Shown piece by piece: positions 1 to 10,700 of a stretch of DNA of 64,000 bases. Each line of letters begins with the position of its first letter. The stretch's first letter is position 1. Source of the DNA: Coprobacter fastidiosus (GTDB lineage: Bacteria > Bacteroidota > Bacteroidia > Bacteroidales > Coprobacteraceae). The notes under the pieces are model-generated. The model was not told the origin of the DNA. It made no database searches and worked only from the letters and a program-made list of their open reading frames with translations. Made by a program: the position numbers and the translations under genes. The stretch is taken from assembly GCF_030296935.1 (NCBI RefSeq), contig NZ_AP028032.1:434001-498000 (forward strand), given 5' to 3'.

Positions 1-675
1 CAAATATGGACGGATATTGATGGCATGCACAATAATGATCCTCGATTCGTTAAAAATACTTCTCCGGTAAGATATTTACATTTTGAGGAAGCTGCGGAAT
101 TAGCATATTTCGGGGCGAAGATATTGCATCCTACATGTATTCTTCCTGCTAAGCTTAATAACATTCCTGTTCGTCTGTTGAATACGATGGAACCTGAAGC
201 TCCGGGAACTTTGATTTACAATCAATCAGAGCCGGGGAAAATAAAAGCTGTAGCGGCAAAAGACGGTATTACAGCCATTAAGATCAAATCGGGGCGTATG
301 CTTTTAGCTTACGGATTTTTACGTAAAGTCTTTGAAATTTTCGAAAGTTATCAGACAGCCATAGATATGGTGACTACTTCAGAGGTAGGTGTTTCTGTGA
401 CTATCGATAATACAAAACATTTAACCGAAATTCTGGATGATCTTAAAAAATTCGGGACTGTCACAGTTGATGAAGATATGGTCATTATTTGTGTAGTCGG
501 AGATTTGGAATGGAATAATATCGGTTTCGAGTCAAATACGATGCAGGCAATGAAAGATATTCCGGTAAGAATGGTATCTTATGGAGGCAGCAATTACAAT
601 ATTTCGTTTTTGATAAAATCAAAAGATAAGACTGCTGCATTGCAATCTTTAAGTAAATATTTGTTTGATAAATAA
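1..675 (+). CDS. lysC: Aspartate kinase, C-terminal part (cut by window edge)
   Basis: The reading frame is open from base 1, before the first ATG at 25, so the gene enters from the left. The opening residues QIWTDIDGMHNNDPR match the end of the aspartokinase catalytic domain. AAELAYFGAKILHP and RLLNTMEPEAPGT follow, as in Bacteroidota monofunctional aspartokinases. The last ~130 residues form two ACT domains, the usual site of feedback inhibition, probably by lysine. The enzyme phosphorylates L-aspartate, the first step to diaminopimelate, lysine, threonine and methionine. lysA follows 135 bases downstream on the same strand, after a hairpin. The catalytic N-terminus lies outside the window. 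Family is certain; lysine as effector is inferred from the neighbour. Confidence 0.95.
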   Translation, partial: QIWTDIDGMHNNDPRFVKNTSPVRYLHFEEAAELAYFGAKILHPTCILPAKLNNIPVRLLNTMEPEAPGTLIYNQSEPGKIKAVAAKDGITAIKIKSGRMLLAYGFLRKVFEIFESYQTAIDMVTTSEVGVSVTIDNTKHLTEILDDLKKFGTVTVDEDMVIICVVGDLEWNNIGFESNTMQAMKDIPVRMVSYGGSNYNISFLIKSKDKTAALQSLSKYLFDK

Positions 676-681
676 TAAGAG

Positions 682-724
682 AAGAACACGGACTACTTTT
701 TATAAATAGTCCGTGTTCTTTTAA
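682..724 (+). terminator. Hairpin terminator after lysC
   Basis: A perfect 14-bp inverted repeat (682-695 with 707-720) encloses an 11-base loop and runs into a short T-rich tail. It sits 6 bases after the lysC stop and looks like an intrinsic terminator, so lysA may need its own promoter or read-through. Confidence 0.85.
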
Positions 725-810
725 AAAACATTTGTGTTTATTATAGTAGAAAACAGGTTTAGAGATATTTTTACAAATTCTTAAAATCATCAAATATTAA
801 AGATAAATAT

Positions 811-1968
811 ATGAAAGGTGTTTTCCCAATCGATAAGTTTAGAAATATAGAGACCCCTTTTTACTATTATGATACATCTTTACTGAGAAAGACATTAGAT
901 AAAATAAAACAGGAAACATCTCTGTATTCAAATTACCATGTTCATTATGCTGTAAAGGCAAATGCTAATAATCGCATACTTTCTATTATCAGAGAAACCG
1001 GATTCGGTGCGGATTGTGTGAGTGGAGGAGAAATAAAGGCTGCTTTGGAAGCTGGATTCCCAGCTCATAAAATCGTTTTTGCAGGGGTTGGTAAAGCTGA
1101 TTGGGAGATTAAGTTGGGACTGGAGTCCGATATATATTGTTTTAACGTAGAATCTGTTCCGGAGTTGGATAATATTGATGCATTGGCTGCCTCATACGGC
1201 AAAACAGCATCGATAGCGTTACGTATCAATCCCAATATAGATGCACATACGCATCATTATATTACTACAGGGCTGAGTGAAAATAAGTTCGGAATAAGTT
1301 TGGTTCATTTAGATTCGGTACTTGATCATTTAGAGACATTGAAAAATGTCCGACTTATCGGATTGCATTTTCACATTGGTTCGCAGATTACCGATATGGA
1401 TTCATTCAAGGGGCTTTGTATTCGAATTAATGAAATACAAGAACATCTGTACCAACGGATGATTATCGTAGATTCCATAAATGTCGGTGGCGGTTTAGGA
1501 GTCAATTATGAAGAACCGGACAAACAGTCTGTTCCGGATTTTAAAAGTTATTTTGAGGTTTTTCATAAACATCTCAAATTGAGGCCTAAACAGGAAGTCC
1601 ATTTTGAATTAGGACGATCTGTCGTGTGTCAATGTGGTTCTTTGATTACAAAAGTCCTGTATGTGAAAGAGGGAGTAAACAAAAAATTTGTAATAACTGA
1701 TGCCGGGATGACGGATTTGATTCGTCCCGCCTTATATCAAGCTTATCATAAAATAGAAAATATTACTTCAGATCAGTTGCCGGAAGAGTATGATGTCGTA
1801 GGTCCTATTTGTGAATCGTCTGATTGTTTTGGAAAAATGGTCTCATTAAATAAAACTCAACGAGGAGATTTATTGGCTATCCGTTCGGCAGGTGCATATG
1901 GTGAAATTATGGCTTCACAATATAATTGTAGAAAATTGCCTAAAGCTTATTATCAAGATAAAATATGA
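811..1968 (+). CDS. lysA: Diaminopimelate decarboxylase
   Basis: 385 residues, a PLP-dependent fold-type III (alanine racemase-like) decarboxylase that converts meso-diaminopimelate to L-lysine and CO2. YAVKAN near residue 48 carries the Schiff-base lysine. HFHIGSQ and the glycine-rich GGGLGVNYE bind the PLP phosphate, and CESSDCFGK near 336 supplies the active-site cysteine of the second subunit. Length is normal for the compact Bacteroidota form, which lacks an N-terminal kinase fusion. Start ATG at 811 has no strong Shine-Dalgarno sequence, as is usual here. It follows lysC, giving a first-and-last-step lysine pair. A shared hairpin at 1994-2033 ends the gene. Confidence 0.95.
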   Translation: MKGVFPIDKFRNIETPFYYYDTSLLRKTLDKIKQETSLYSNYHVHYAVKANANNRILSIIRETGFGADCVSGGEIKAALEAGFPAHKIVFAGVGKADWEIKLGLESDIYCFNVESVPELDNIDALAASYGKTASIALRINPNIDAHTHHYITTGLSENKFGISLVHLDSVLDHLETLKNVRLIGLHFHIGSQITDMDSFKGLCIRINEIQEHLYQRMIIVDSINVGGGLGVNYEEPDKQSVPDFKSYFEVFHKHLKLRPKQEVHFELGRSVVCQCGSLITKVLYVKEGVNKKFVITDAGMTDLIRPALYQAYHKIENITSDQLPEEYDVVGPICESSDCFGKMVSLNKTQRGDLLAIRSAGAYGEIMASQYNCRKLPKAYYQDKI

Positions 1969-1993
1969 TACTTTCGTAGGTCTCTTGACAAAT

Positions 1994-2033
1994 AAAATAG
2001 AGAGGGCTTGTGTAAACAAGCCCTCTCTATTTT
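1994..2033. terminator. Shared bidirectional terminator, lysA / malic enzyme
   Basis: A perfect 17-bp stem (1994-2010 with 2017-2033) with a 6-base loop starts with AAAA and ends with TTTT, so it can end transcription from both strands. It lies between the convergent ends of lysA and the malic enzyme gene. Confidence 0.9.
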
Positions 2034-2047
2034 ATTATCGGATATTT

Positions 2048-4339
2048 TTATTTTTGTTTTGATTTGCTGATTTCTTCTTGTACTATGGCGTCCAAAACGG
2101 CAACAGTCGTCAAGTTTACAATATCTCTTGAAGAACTTTCGATATCCGTAAAATGTATAGGTTTGTTTAATCCCATTTGAATCGGTCCGATAGACTCTGC
2201 TAATCCCATTTCCAATAACATCTTATATGCCGAATTGGCTGAGCTTAAATTCGGGAAAATGAGTGTATTTACTTCTTTTCCTGCCAATTTGTTGAACGGG
2301 AATGTTTTATCTCGCAGGGTTGTATTAAGAGCAAAATTGATTTGCATTTCTCCGTCAATTGCCAATTCAGGATAATTTTCCTGCATTTCTCTGACCGCTT
2401 CATGCACTTGTACCGGACTACCGGTATTGTCAGCGCCGAAATTAGAATAAGATACCATTGCCATAACAGGCTCGTGGGCAAAGAATTTTACGGCATGACG
2501 GGCTAAGCGGGCAATATCTACTAATGTCTCTGAGTCGGGATGGCGGTTGATGAGTGTATCGGCAAGGAAATAAGTTCCTTTTTTGGTATTCATGATATGC
2601 ATTGCTCCGAAATGTTTATGACCTTCCCGAATACCGATAACATCTTTTGCAATTTGTATGGTTTCGGTATATTTGGTATAAGTTCCGGTAATAAATGCAT
2701 CGGCATCGCCTACTTCTACCATCATCATTCCAAAATAGTTGCGGTCGAACATTTTTTCTCGAGCTTCGTCTAAAGTGATACCCTCTCTTTGACGTTTCTG
2801 TGCTAATATTTTTGCATATTTTTCACGACGTTCCGTTTCTTCGCCACTTCGTAAATTTACGATTTCAAGGCCATCGAGATTTAAACCGTTTTGTTCGGCT
2901 ACACTATGTATATAGTCGGTATTCCCCAGTAAGATCGGGAAACAGATGCCTTCTTGATAAGCAGTAACGGCAGCCGAAAGCATATTGGCGTGATTGGCTT
3001 CGGCAAATACGACACGTTTTGGATTCTGAACAGCCATTTCGGTGAACCGACGTATCATTTTATTATCATATCCCATTAGAGCTCTCAATTTACTTTCATA
3101 AGCATCCCAATCGGTTATTATTGGAGCTGCAGCGCCAGATTCGATTGCTGCTTTTGCAACTGCCGGAGCAACGGTCGTGAGTAAACGGGGATCGAGAGGT
3201 TTGGGAATAATATATTCCGGGCCGAAACTTATTCGTTTCAGATTATATGCTGCATTAACGACATCAGGAACAGGTTTTTTGGCTAATCCTGCAATGGCAT
3301 AAACTGCCGCTAATTTCATTGCTTCATTAATACAAGTTGCTCTTACATCGAGAGCTCCTCTGAATATGTAGGGGAATCCGAGAACGTTGTTGATTTGATT
3401 TGGATAGTCTGATCGACCTGTCGCAAAAATTAAATCAGGACGAGAAGATTTGGCTTTATCATATGCAATTTCCGGATTTGGATTGGCTAATGCAAAAACG
3501 ATTGGTTTCTCGTTCATGGAACGAATCATTTCAACGCTTAATACGTCTGCTTTAGAAAGTCCGAGGAACACGTCCGCACCCCGCATAGCTTCTTCTAAGG
3601 TATCAATATCCCGATCTGTGATAAATTGTTTTTTCGATTCGTTCAGGTCGGTACGCTTTTGGTTTATCACTCCACGACTGTCAACCATTACGATATTTTC
3701 TTTTTTCGCACCCAACATCATGTATAATTTTGTACATGAACTGGCTGAAGCTCCGGCTCCGTTAACGACGATCTTTACGTTTTCGATTTTTTTACCCTGT
3801 ATTTCGAGTGCATTTAACAATCCAGCTCCGGATATAATAGCTGTACCGTGTTGATCATCATGCATTACGGGTATGGATAGTTCAGCTTTCAACCGATTTT
3901 CGATCTCGAAACATTCGGGAGCTTTTATGTCTTCAAGATTAATTCCTCCGAATGTTGGGGCAATGGCTTTTACGGCTTGGATAAATTTTTCAGGATCTTT
4001 TTCGTTTACTTCGATGTCAAAAACATCTATCCCGGCAAATATTTTGAACAGAAGACCTTTTCCTTCCATTACCGGTTTTCCTGCTAATGCACCGATATCA
4101 CCTAATCCTAACACTGCCGTTCCGTTTGATATAACAGCGACCAAATTGCCTTTAGATGTATATTCGTATGCTTTTTGTGGATCTTTCTCTATTTCGAGGC
4201 ATGGTTCGGCCACACCGGGAGAATAAGCGAGTGATAAATCCATTTGTGTGCTGTATGGTTTAGTGGGAACAACTTCTATTTTCCCGGGTTTGCCCTGACT
4301 ATGATATAAAAGGGCTGCTTCTTTCGTTACTTTTGACAT
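2048..4339 (-). CDS. maeB: NADP-dependent malic enzyme with phosphotransacetylase-like domain
   Basis: 763 residues from the chosen start. The N-terminal ~430 residues are a malic enzyme: [12 protein letters not shown], the [10 protein letters not shown] metal/substrate loop and the NGAGASASS nucleotide site. The C-terminal ~330 residues resemble phosphate acetyltransferase, the MaeB layout, where that domain is regulatory rather than an active transferase. It decarboxylates malate to pyruvate with NAD(P)H formation in the cytosol. An upstream in-frame ATG at 4393 is rejected: it would add 18 hydrophobic residues not typical of the family and lies only 12 bases from a candidate -7 box (4405-4412). 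Cofactor preference is inferred from the family. Confidence 0.93.
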   Translation of the reverse strand: MSKVTKEAALLYHSQGKPGKIEVVPTKPYSTQMDLSLAYSPGVAEPCLEIEKDPQKAYEYTSKGNLVAVISNGTAVLGLGDIGALAGKPVMEGKGLLFKIFAGIDVFDIEVNEKDPEKFIQAVKAIAPTFGGINLEDIKAPECFEIENRLKAELSIPVMHDDQHGTAIISGAGLLNALEIQGKKIENVKIVVNGAGASASSCTKLYMMLGAKKENIVMVDSRGVINQKRTDLNESKKQFITDRDIDTLEEAMRGADVFLGLSKADVLSVEMIRSMNEKPIVFALANPNPEIAYDKAKSSRPDLIFATGRSDYPNQINNVLGFPYIFRGALDVRATCINEAMKLAAVYAIAGLAKKPVPDVVNAAYNLKRISFGPEYIIPKPLDPRLLTTVAPAVAKAAIESGAAAPIITDWDAYESKLRALMGYDNKMIRRFTEMAVQNPKRVVFAEANHANMLSAAVTAYQEGICFPILLGNTDYIHSVAEQNGLNLDGLEIVNLRSGEETERREKYAKILAQKRQREGITLDEAREKMFDRNYFGMMMVEVGDADAFITGTYTKYTETIQIAKDVIGIREGHKHFGAMHIMNTKKGTYFLADTLINRHPDSETLVDIARLARHAVKFFAHEPVMAMVSYSNFGADNTGSPVQVHEAVREMQENYPELAIDGEMQINFALNTTLRDKTFPFNKLAGKEVNTLIFPNLSSANSAYKMLLEMGLAESIGPIQMGLNKPIHFTDIESSSRDIVNLTTVAVLDAIVQEEISKSKQK

Positions 4340-4404
4340 ATGCTGTAAATTATATATGTAATGTAAATAGAATATTAATTCAATATTTATCAAAATTTTC
4401 CATG

Positions 4405-4412
4405 CAAATCTA
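4405..4412 (-). promoter_or_regulatory. Candidate -7 box for malic enzyme
   Basis: On the minus strand the octamer reads TAGATTTG, fitting the Bacteroidota TAnnTTTG. It lies 66 bases upstream of the chosen start. No good -33 TTTG is present. Confidence 0.5.
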
Positions 4413-4560
4413 ATAATTTATATTTATCCCGAAAATAAAAAATACAAACTATAACATTGTTAAATAATGTGTTCATTTTGAGATCGCCTTATTTACATTA
4501 ATTAACTGTATTGAAAAATGGATTATTTAGAAAACTTTATGTGTTTTATAAGTTTTCTTT

Positions 4561-4568
4561 TATCTTTG
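4561..4568 (+). promoter_or_regulatory. Candidate -7 box for the efflux operon
   Basis: TATCTTTG is an exact TAnnTTTG match, 82 bases upstream of the TetR start. The -33 element is poor. It probably drives the regulator and the efflux genes behind it. Confidence 0.5.
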
Positions 4569-4649
4569 TCAAATATAAAAGAGTGATTAAGCTTTTTATT
4601 CAAAAAATTTAGACAAGCTATTAAGTAGACTCTAAAAGAAAAAGGCCGT

Positions 4650-5267
4650 ATGAATAAAGAATTGAGAAACAGAATTATTGATAAAGCTGCGGTTTTGTTC
4701 ACCAGACATGGGATTAAATCTGTGACTATGGATTATATCGCCAGTCAGATGGGAATCTCGAAACGTACGCTTTATGAAAACTTTAAAGATAAGGATCAGT
4801 TATTGTTAGAATGTATTTTGTATATTCAGAAAGAGACAGAAGATGAGGCTGAAGAGATTTATAAAACTGCCGAAAATTCGTTAGATCTGTTGTTAAAGGT
4901 TTTTCAAAGCACATGGCGTAAAATGCAAAATGTGAATAGAAATTATTTTAGTGATGTAAAGCGCTATCATCCGTCTATCGCACAAGTTCTGGATAATAAT
5001 AGAGATCAAAGAGCCGGATATATGGCTTCATTAATGGAACAAGGCAAACGAGAAGGTTTGATTCGTGAAAATTTGAAGTCGCAAATAGCTTCTTTTTTAT
5101 TGATGGCGCAATTTGATTTTCTTTTTAATTCAGATGAAGTATTTGCCTCGCATTATTCGTTTATAGATGTTTATGAAACGATTTTCATGAACTTTATTCG
5201 TGGTATTGCGACTTCAAAAGGAATTATGTTTATCGATGAGTTTGTCGATAGAACAGAGAATGCATAA
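4650..5267 (+). CDS. TetR/AcrR-family transcriptional regulator
   Basis: 205 residues, normal TetR length. The N-terminal helix-turn-helix covers about residues 8-50 and includes VTMDYIASQMGISKRTLYENF, with the conserved Gly-Ile-Ser turn and Tyr-x-x-Phe recognition helix end. The rest is helical and should be the ligand-binding and dimer domain. It is the first gene of a run with outer membrane factor, adaptor and RND pump on the same strand, 28 bases before the outer membrane factor start. It is therefore likely the local repressor of this efflux operon and of itself. The inducer is unknown. Confidence 0.9.
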   Translation: MNKELRNRIIDKAAVLFTRHGIKSVTMDYIASQMGISKRTLYENFKDKDQLLLECILYIQKETEDEAEEIYKTAENSLDLLLKVFQSTWRKMQNVNRNYFSDVKRYHPSIAQVLDNNRDQRAGYMASLMEQGKREGLIRENLKSQIASFLLMAQFDFLFNSDEVFASHYSFIDVYETIFMNFIRGIATSKGIMFIDEFVDRTENA

Positions 5268-5295
5268 AGATAAATTTATTAGAACCCGAATAAGT

Positions 5296-6672
5296 ATGAA
5301 AAAAGATATATATTTAAGACAGGTCGGGATGACTTTGTTGTTAACATTTGCGATTGTATATAAAGCCGGAGCTCAGGAGCAGTCTCGGTCTTTGACTTTA
5401 GATTTGGATAAGGCTATCGAAATTGCTTTAAGCGAAAACCCGACAATAAAAGTAGCCGATATAGAGATCACCAGAAAAGATTATTCTCGTAAGGGGGCTA
5501 TCGGAAACTTATTTCCTACGATTACGGCATCCGGAGACTATTCTCGAACATTGAAAAAACAAGTTATGTATATGGACATGGATATTCCGGGAATGGATAA
5601 TGGTATGAAAGTCGGGCAGGATAACTCTTATTCTATGGGATTTAATTTTCAGTTACCGATTGTTGCTCCTACGTTTTGGAAAAATATACAACTCTCGAAA
5701 GCTGATATAGAACAGACTTTAGAAAGTGCTCGGGCTTCGCGGTTATCTTTAGTAGATCAGGTAAAGAAGGCATACTATAATGTTATGATGAGTGAAGATT
5801 CATATCAAGTTTTGAAAGAGAGTTATGATAATGCCTGCCTAAATGCAAAGGATTTTAGAAATAAATATGAACATGGTGTCGCTTCGGAATACGATGTTTT
5901 GCGCGCTGAGGTTCAGGTACGGACTTTAGAACCCGGATTATTACAAGCCGAGAATGGGGTGAAATTATCTAAGGTAAACTTGAAGGTTCTTTTGGGATTG
6001 GACATGAATATTGAGGTTACTCCTGCAAATAAGCTGTCAGATTATGAGGCTGATATGTATGAACAAGCGTTGAATATCGATACCTCTTTACAAAATAACA
6101 CAAATTTAAAACAACTCGATTTGCAAGCGGATTATTTAAAGAAAGCATTGGTTGTACAGAAGATGTCATGGTATCCGACTTTAACAGCGACCGGTTTATA
6201 TAATTGGACTTCTATGAGTAATGGGCCTATATTTAAAGATTTTCGTTGGAATCCGTATTCAATGATCGGTTTAACCTTATCAATCCCGATTTTTCAAGGA
6301 GGCAGCCGTTATTATAAGGTAAAGGATGCGCAATTAACGGTTAATCAGATGAAATTCCGCCGGCAAGATTTAGTTAGGAATTTACAGATGCAATCTATCT
6401 CATATATAGATAATATTCAAAAATCTATTAAACAAATAGCCTCTAATAAAGAAGGGGTAAGACAAGCCGAAAAAGCATATTCAATCATGCAGAAAAAATT
6501 TGAGATCGGAGCTGCAACTTTTATCGAAGTAAATGATGCTAATGTTGCGCTTACGAATGCCCGATTATCGTATTACCAAGCTATCCATGATTATCTGGCT
6601 GCCAAATCGGATTTGGAACAAGTTACAGGTAATGTTGATTTGAGTAAATATATGAAGGACCAACAAAATTAA
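5296..6672 (+). CDS. TolC-family outer membrane efflux protein
   Basis: 458 residues from ATG 5296. An in-frame ATG at 5200 lies inside the TetR gene and adds a charged 32-residue extension, so the later start is chosen. From 5296 the protein opens with a signal peptide ending near KAGA-Q. Two outer membrane efflux repeats follow, rich in long amphipathic helices, with typical phrases such as YDVLRAEVQV and EVNDANVALTNARLSYYQA. It forms the trimeric outer membrane duct of a tripartite exporter. Adaptor and pump genes follow directly. Substrate is not visible. Confidence 0.93.
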   Translation: MKKDIYLRQVGMTLLLTFAIVYKAGAQEQSRSLTLDLDKAIEIALSENPTIKVADIEITRKDYSRKGAIGNLFPTITASGDYSRTLKKQVMYMDMDIPGMDNGMKVGQDNSYSMGFNFQLPIVAPTFWKNIQLSKADIEQTLESARASRLSLVDQVKKAYYNVMMSEDSYQVLKESYDNACLNAKDFRNKYEHGVASEYDVLRAEVQVRTLEPGLLQAENGVKLSKVNLKVLLGLDMNIEVTPANKLSDYEADMYEQALNIDTSLQNNTNLKQLDLQADYLKKALVVQKMSWYPTLTATGLYNWTSMSNGPIFKDFRWNPYSMIGLTLSIPIFQGGSRYYKVKDAQLTVNQMKFRRQDLVRNLQMQSISYIDNIQKSIKQIASNKEGVRQAEKAYSIMQKKFEIGAATFIEVNDANVALTNARLSYYQAIHDYLAAKSDLEQVTGNVDLSKYMKDQQN

Positions 6673-6716
6673 TATTTGTAATTCTCAAAAAGTCAAGGAA
6701 ATAAAAAACAGTAAAT

Positions 6717-7736
6717 ATGGTAAGAAATAAGAAATTCTGCATTATGTCATTAGCCGCTTCGGTTGTGATGTTCTCTTGTACTTCAGAAAAAAAACAAGAA
6801 GTTAAGGTTGATGAAAAACCTCTTGTCCGACTCGAAACTGTAAAGACACAAGAGGTAGAACAGATACAAGAATTCACAGCGACGGTCGAAGCCAATGTCG
6901 TAAATAACATAGTTCCGTCAATGTCATTGCGTATCAATGATATTTTGGTTGAAGTCGGTGATCATGTCCGTAAAGGGCAAGTTTTGGCCCAGATGGATAA
7001 GACAAACTTGCTCCAATCGCAGACTCAATTGGAAAATATTCAGTTAGAATATGACCGTGCATTTGAATTATATAAAGTCGGCGGAGCATCCAAACAAAGT
7101 TTAGATGCTCAAAAAACACAACTGGACGTAGCAAAAACTGCCTATGAGAATTTGAAAGAAAACACGAGATTGGTTAGTCCGATAAATGGAATTGTTACGG
7201 CACGAAATTATGATAGTGGAGATATGATCGGGGGTGAGCCGGTCGTGACTATTGAGCAAATGTCACCGGTCAAACTTTTGGTAAATGTTTCGGAAAATTT
7301 TTATACTCGAGTAAGAAAAGGAATGGATGTTAATGTAAAAGTCGAAGTTTATGGAGATGAGATATTTCATGGAAAAGTTAGTTTGATTTATCCGACAGTC
7401 GATCCGCAGACAAGGACATTTCCGGTAGAAATCAAGTTGCCAAATAAAGATCTGAAAGTTCGTCCCGGAATGTTTGCTCGTGTTACGATGAATTTCGGAA
7501 CACAAAATCATGTAGTTGCGCCAGATTTGTCTATAATCAAGCAAGCAGGATCTGGAGACCGTTATATCTATGTATATAAAGATGGAAAGGTCTCCTATAA
7601 TAAAGTTTTATTAGGTCGTCGGATGGATGATAAATATGAAATTATTTCCGGAGTGTCCGATGGGGATCAAGTCGTTGTTGCCGGGCAGAGCCGTTTGACG
7701 AATGGGGCAGAGGTTTCTGTTGAGAATGCAGAGTAG
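6717..7736 (+). CDS. RND efflux periplasmic adaptor (lipoprotein)
   Basis: 339 residues. The N-terminus is a lipoprotein signal with lipobox VMFSC, cysteine at residue 20, so the adaptor should be anchored by lipid to the inner membrane. The biotinyl-lipoyl-like half motifs (VGDHVRKGQVLAQMD and LVSPINGIVTARNYDSGD) flank a short coiled-coil hairpin. The beta-barrel and membrane-proximal domains follow, with VDPQTRTFPVEI and RPGMFARV. It links the inner membrane pump to the outer membrane duct. It sits 44 bases after the TolC-like gene and 57 before the pump. Confidence 0.93.
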   Translation: MVRNKKFCIMSLAASVVMFSCTSEKKQEVKVDEKPLVRLETVKTQEVEQIQEFTATVEANVVNNIVPSMSLRINDILVEVGDHVRKGQVLAQMDKTNLLQSQTQLENIQLEYDRAFELYKVGGASKQSLDAQKTQLDVAKTAYENLKENTRLVSPINGIVTARNYDSGDMIGGEPVVTIEQMSPVKLLVNVSENFYTRVRKGMDVNVKVEVYGDEIFHGKVSLIYPTVDPQTRTFPVEIKLPNKDLKVRPGMFARVTMNFGTQNHVVAPDLSIIKQAGSGDRYIYVYKDGKVSYNKVLLGRRMDDKYEIISGVSDGDQVVVAGQSRLTNGAEVSVENAE

Positions 7737-7793
7737 CAAAACCAATAAGAGTTCCTCTTTCCGTATTTCATTTAAATGTAAAAAGAAAAAGTT

Positions 7794-10700
7794 ATGAGTT
7801 TATATTCATCCGCAGTAAAGAAACCGATAACAACAGCTCTCTGTTTTGTCGCTATTGTAATTATCGGTCTTTTTTCGTTGAGTAGATTATCTATTGACCT
7901 GTTACCGGATATTGAGACTAATACTATCATGGTGATGACTGCATATCCGGGAGCTAGTGCTTCAGATATAGAAACAAATGTAACGAAAGTTATGGAGAAT
8001 ACGTTGAATACAGTAACCAATTTAAAACATATAACATCTCAGTCAAAAGAAAATTTATCTATTGTTACTTTGGAGTTTGAATATGGTACGGATATAGATG
8101 TCGCAACAAATGATGTTCGGGATAAACTGGATATTGTCGAGACCTCCCTTCCGGATAATGTCGAAAATCCCATTATTTTTAAATTCGGAACAGATGATAT
8201 ACCGATTCTGATTCTTTCGGTTACGGCAGAAGAGAGTATGCCTGCTCTTTATAAAATTTTGGATGATAAGGTCGCTAACCCGTTAAAACGTATCGGTGGA
8301 GTGGGGTCGGTATCTGTGACCGGAGCTCCGGAACGAGAGATACAAGTATATTGTGATCCGCAGAAATTAGAAGCATATAACCTTACTGTTGAAGGTATAT
8401 CAGGAATCATCGCTCAAGAAAATCTTAATACTCCGGGAGGTAGTATCGATATAGGTTCTAATACCTATTCTTTGCGAGTTCAGGGGGAGTTTACAGATGC
8501 AAAACAGATGGAGGACATTGTTGTCGGCACGTATGGCGATAAAACTATTTTTTTGAAAAATGTAGCGCGCATAGAAGATAGTGTTAAGGAGAGGGCTCAG
8601 GAAGCATATAATAATGGACTTCAGGGAGGAATGGTTATTATTCAAAAACAGTCTGGTGCAAATTCCGTAAATATTTCTAATGCTGTTTTAAAACGGTTGC
8701 CTGCTATTCAAAAAGACCTTCCTTCTGATGTGAAGTTGGACATTATTATAAATACATCTACGAATATCGAAAATACGATCGGCAGCTTAGTAGAGACTGT
8801 GGCCGTTACGTTTGTTATTGTAATGCTGGTCGTTTTGGTTTTTCTGGGGCGTTGGAGAGCGACATTTATTATTGTTATTACGATACCGATTTCTTTAATA
8901 GCTTCGTTCGCTTATTTGTTGATATCCGGAAATACGTTAAATATTATATCGTTGAGTTCGTTAAGTATTGCTATTGGTATGGTTGTAGATGATGCTATCG
9001 TAGTATTGGAAAATGTGACTAATCATATTGAACGGGGAAGTGCTCCGAAACAGGCGGCAATACATGGTACGAATGAAGTTGCAATATCGGTTATTGCTTC
9101 TACTCTTACTATGTTGGCTGTATTTTTGCCGTTGACGATGATTACCGGAATGGCCGGTATTTTGTTTCGTCAGTTAGGATGGATCGTGAGTATAATAATG
9201 ATTGTTTCTACAGTTTGTGCCCTGTCTTTAACACCAATGCTTTGTTCGCAGTGGTTGCGTCTCGATCCTAAAAAAGGAAAGCTGTTTATGCTTTTTTTTA
9301 CACCGATAGAAAAAGTTTTGGATTTGCTGGATACCGGGTATGCAAAATTAATTACTTGGGCAGTCGGTCATCGTACGATTGTCGTATGTGGTGCTGCAGT
9401 AATTTTTGTTGGAAGTTTGTTTCTCACAAAATTCATTTCTACCGAATTTTTCCCGACGCAAGATAATGCTCGTATTGGTGTGACAATAGAATTACCGGTC
9501 GGTACACGTACGGAAATTTCAAGAGAACTAGCCTTGAAAATAGATAAAGAATTCAGAGAAAAATATCCGGAAATTTTAATTTCGAATTTTACGGTGGGAC
9601 AAGCAGATACGGACAATACATTCGGATCGATACAGACCAACGGAACTCACATTATTTCATATAATATTAATTTGTCGAGTGTCGGTGATCGTGAACGAGG
9701 CTTAGTAGAAATTTGTGAATTGATGCGTCAAGATCTGAAAAAGTATCCGGAAATTAAAACTTTTGAGGTAAATGCCGGAGGAAGTTCTGAGTCGATGGGT
9801 GGTCAAAGTACAGTAGATGTCGAAATTTATGGTTATGATTTTAGTATGACCGATAAAATAGCTTCTGAGCTTTCGAATAAAATGAAAGATTTAAAAATTT
9901 GTTCAGGAGTACATATCAGTCGGGAAGATTACATTCCTGAGTATCAGGTTGACTTTGACAGAGAAAAGTTAGCTTTGAATGGACTGAACGTAGCTACGGC
10001 ATCTTCATATTTACGTAATCGTATCAATGGATCGACAGCGTCTTATTACAGAGAGGATGGTGATGAATATGATATTACCGTTCGTTATGCACCGGAATAT
10101 CGCCAATCTGTAGAAGACATTGAAAATATAATGGTATATAATTCTCAGGGACACGGTGTCCGGATTCGTGATTTGGGAAAAGTCGTAGAACGTATGACAC
10201 CTCCGACGATAGAACGAAAAAACAGGGAGCGAGTCGTAACGGTAAAAGGAGTTGTTGCTCCGGGTGCTGCTTTAGGAGATTTGGTTTCTGAGACGCAGAA
10301 TATAATTTCCAAAATGGATATTCCGTCTGACATAAGTCTGAGTATCGGTGGGGCTTTTGAAGATCAACAAGATACATTTAAAGATTTGACTATTTTAGGA
10401 ATTATGATCATAATACTTGTGTTTATTGTATTGGCGGCACAATTCGAATCTCTTACCGATCCTTTCATTATTATGTTTTCCTTACCATTTGCTTTTACCG
10501 GTGTATTTATAGGATTAGCCGTGACGGGAACGCCGTTGGGAGTTATGGCGATGATCGGTGTCATTATGTTAGCCGGTATCGTAGTGAAAAACGGTATCGT
10601 ATTAATTGATTATACTATTCTGAATCGGGAAAGGGGACTGTCTATTACTCATGCTGTAATACATGCCGGCAAGTCTCGTTTACGTCCCGTGTTGATGACG

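Larger units (their letters stand above)
4340..4649. other. Divergent intergenic region, malic enzyme / TetR efflux operon
   Basis: 310 bases without a convincing gene, very AT-rich. It holds the candidate -7 boxes listed separately for each side. The remaining ~150 bases have no feature I can name; a TetR operator is expected here but I see no clear long palindrome. Confidence 0.6.

Noticed and set aside
3450-4226. Two antisense open frames across the malic enzyme gene
   Set aside because: They lie fully inside a conserved gene and their translations resemble no family.
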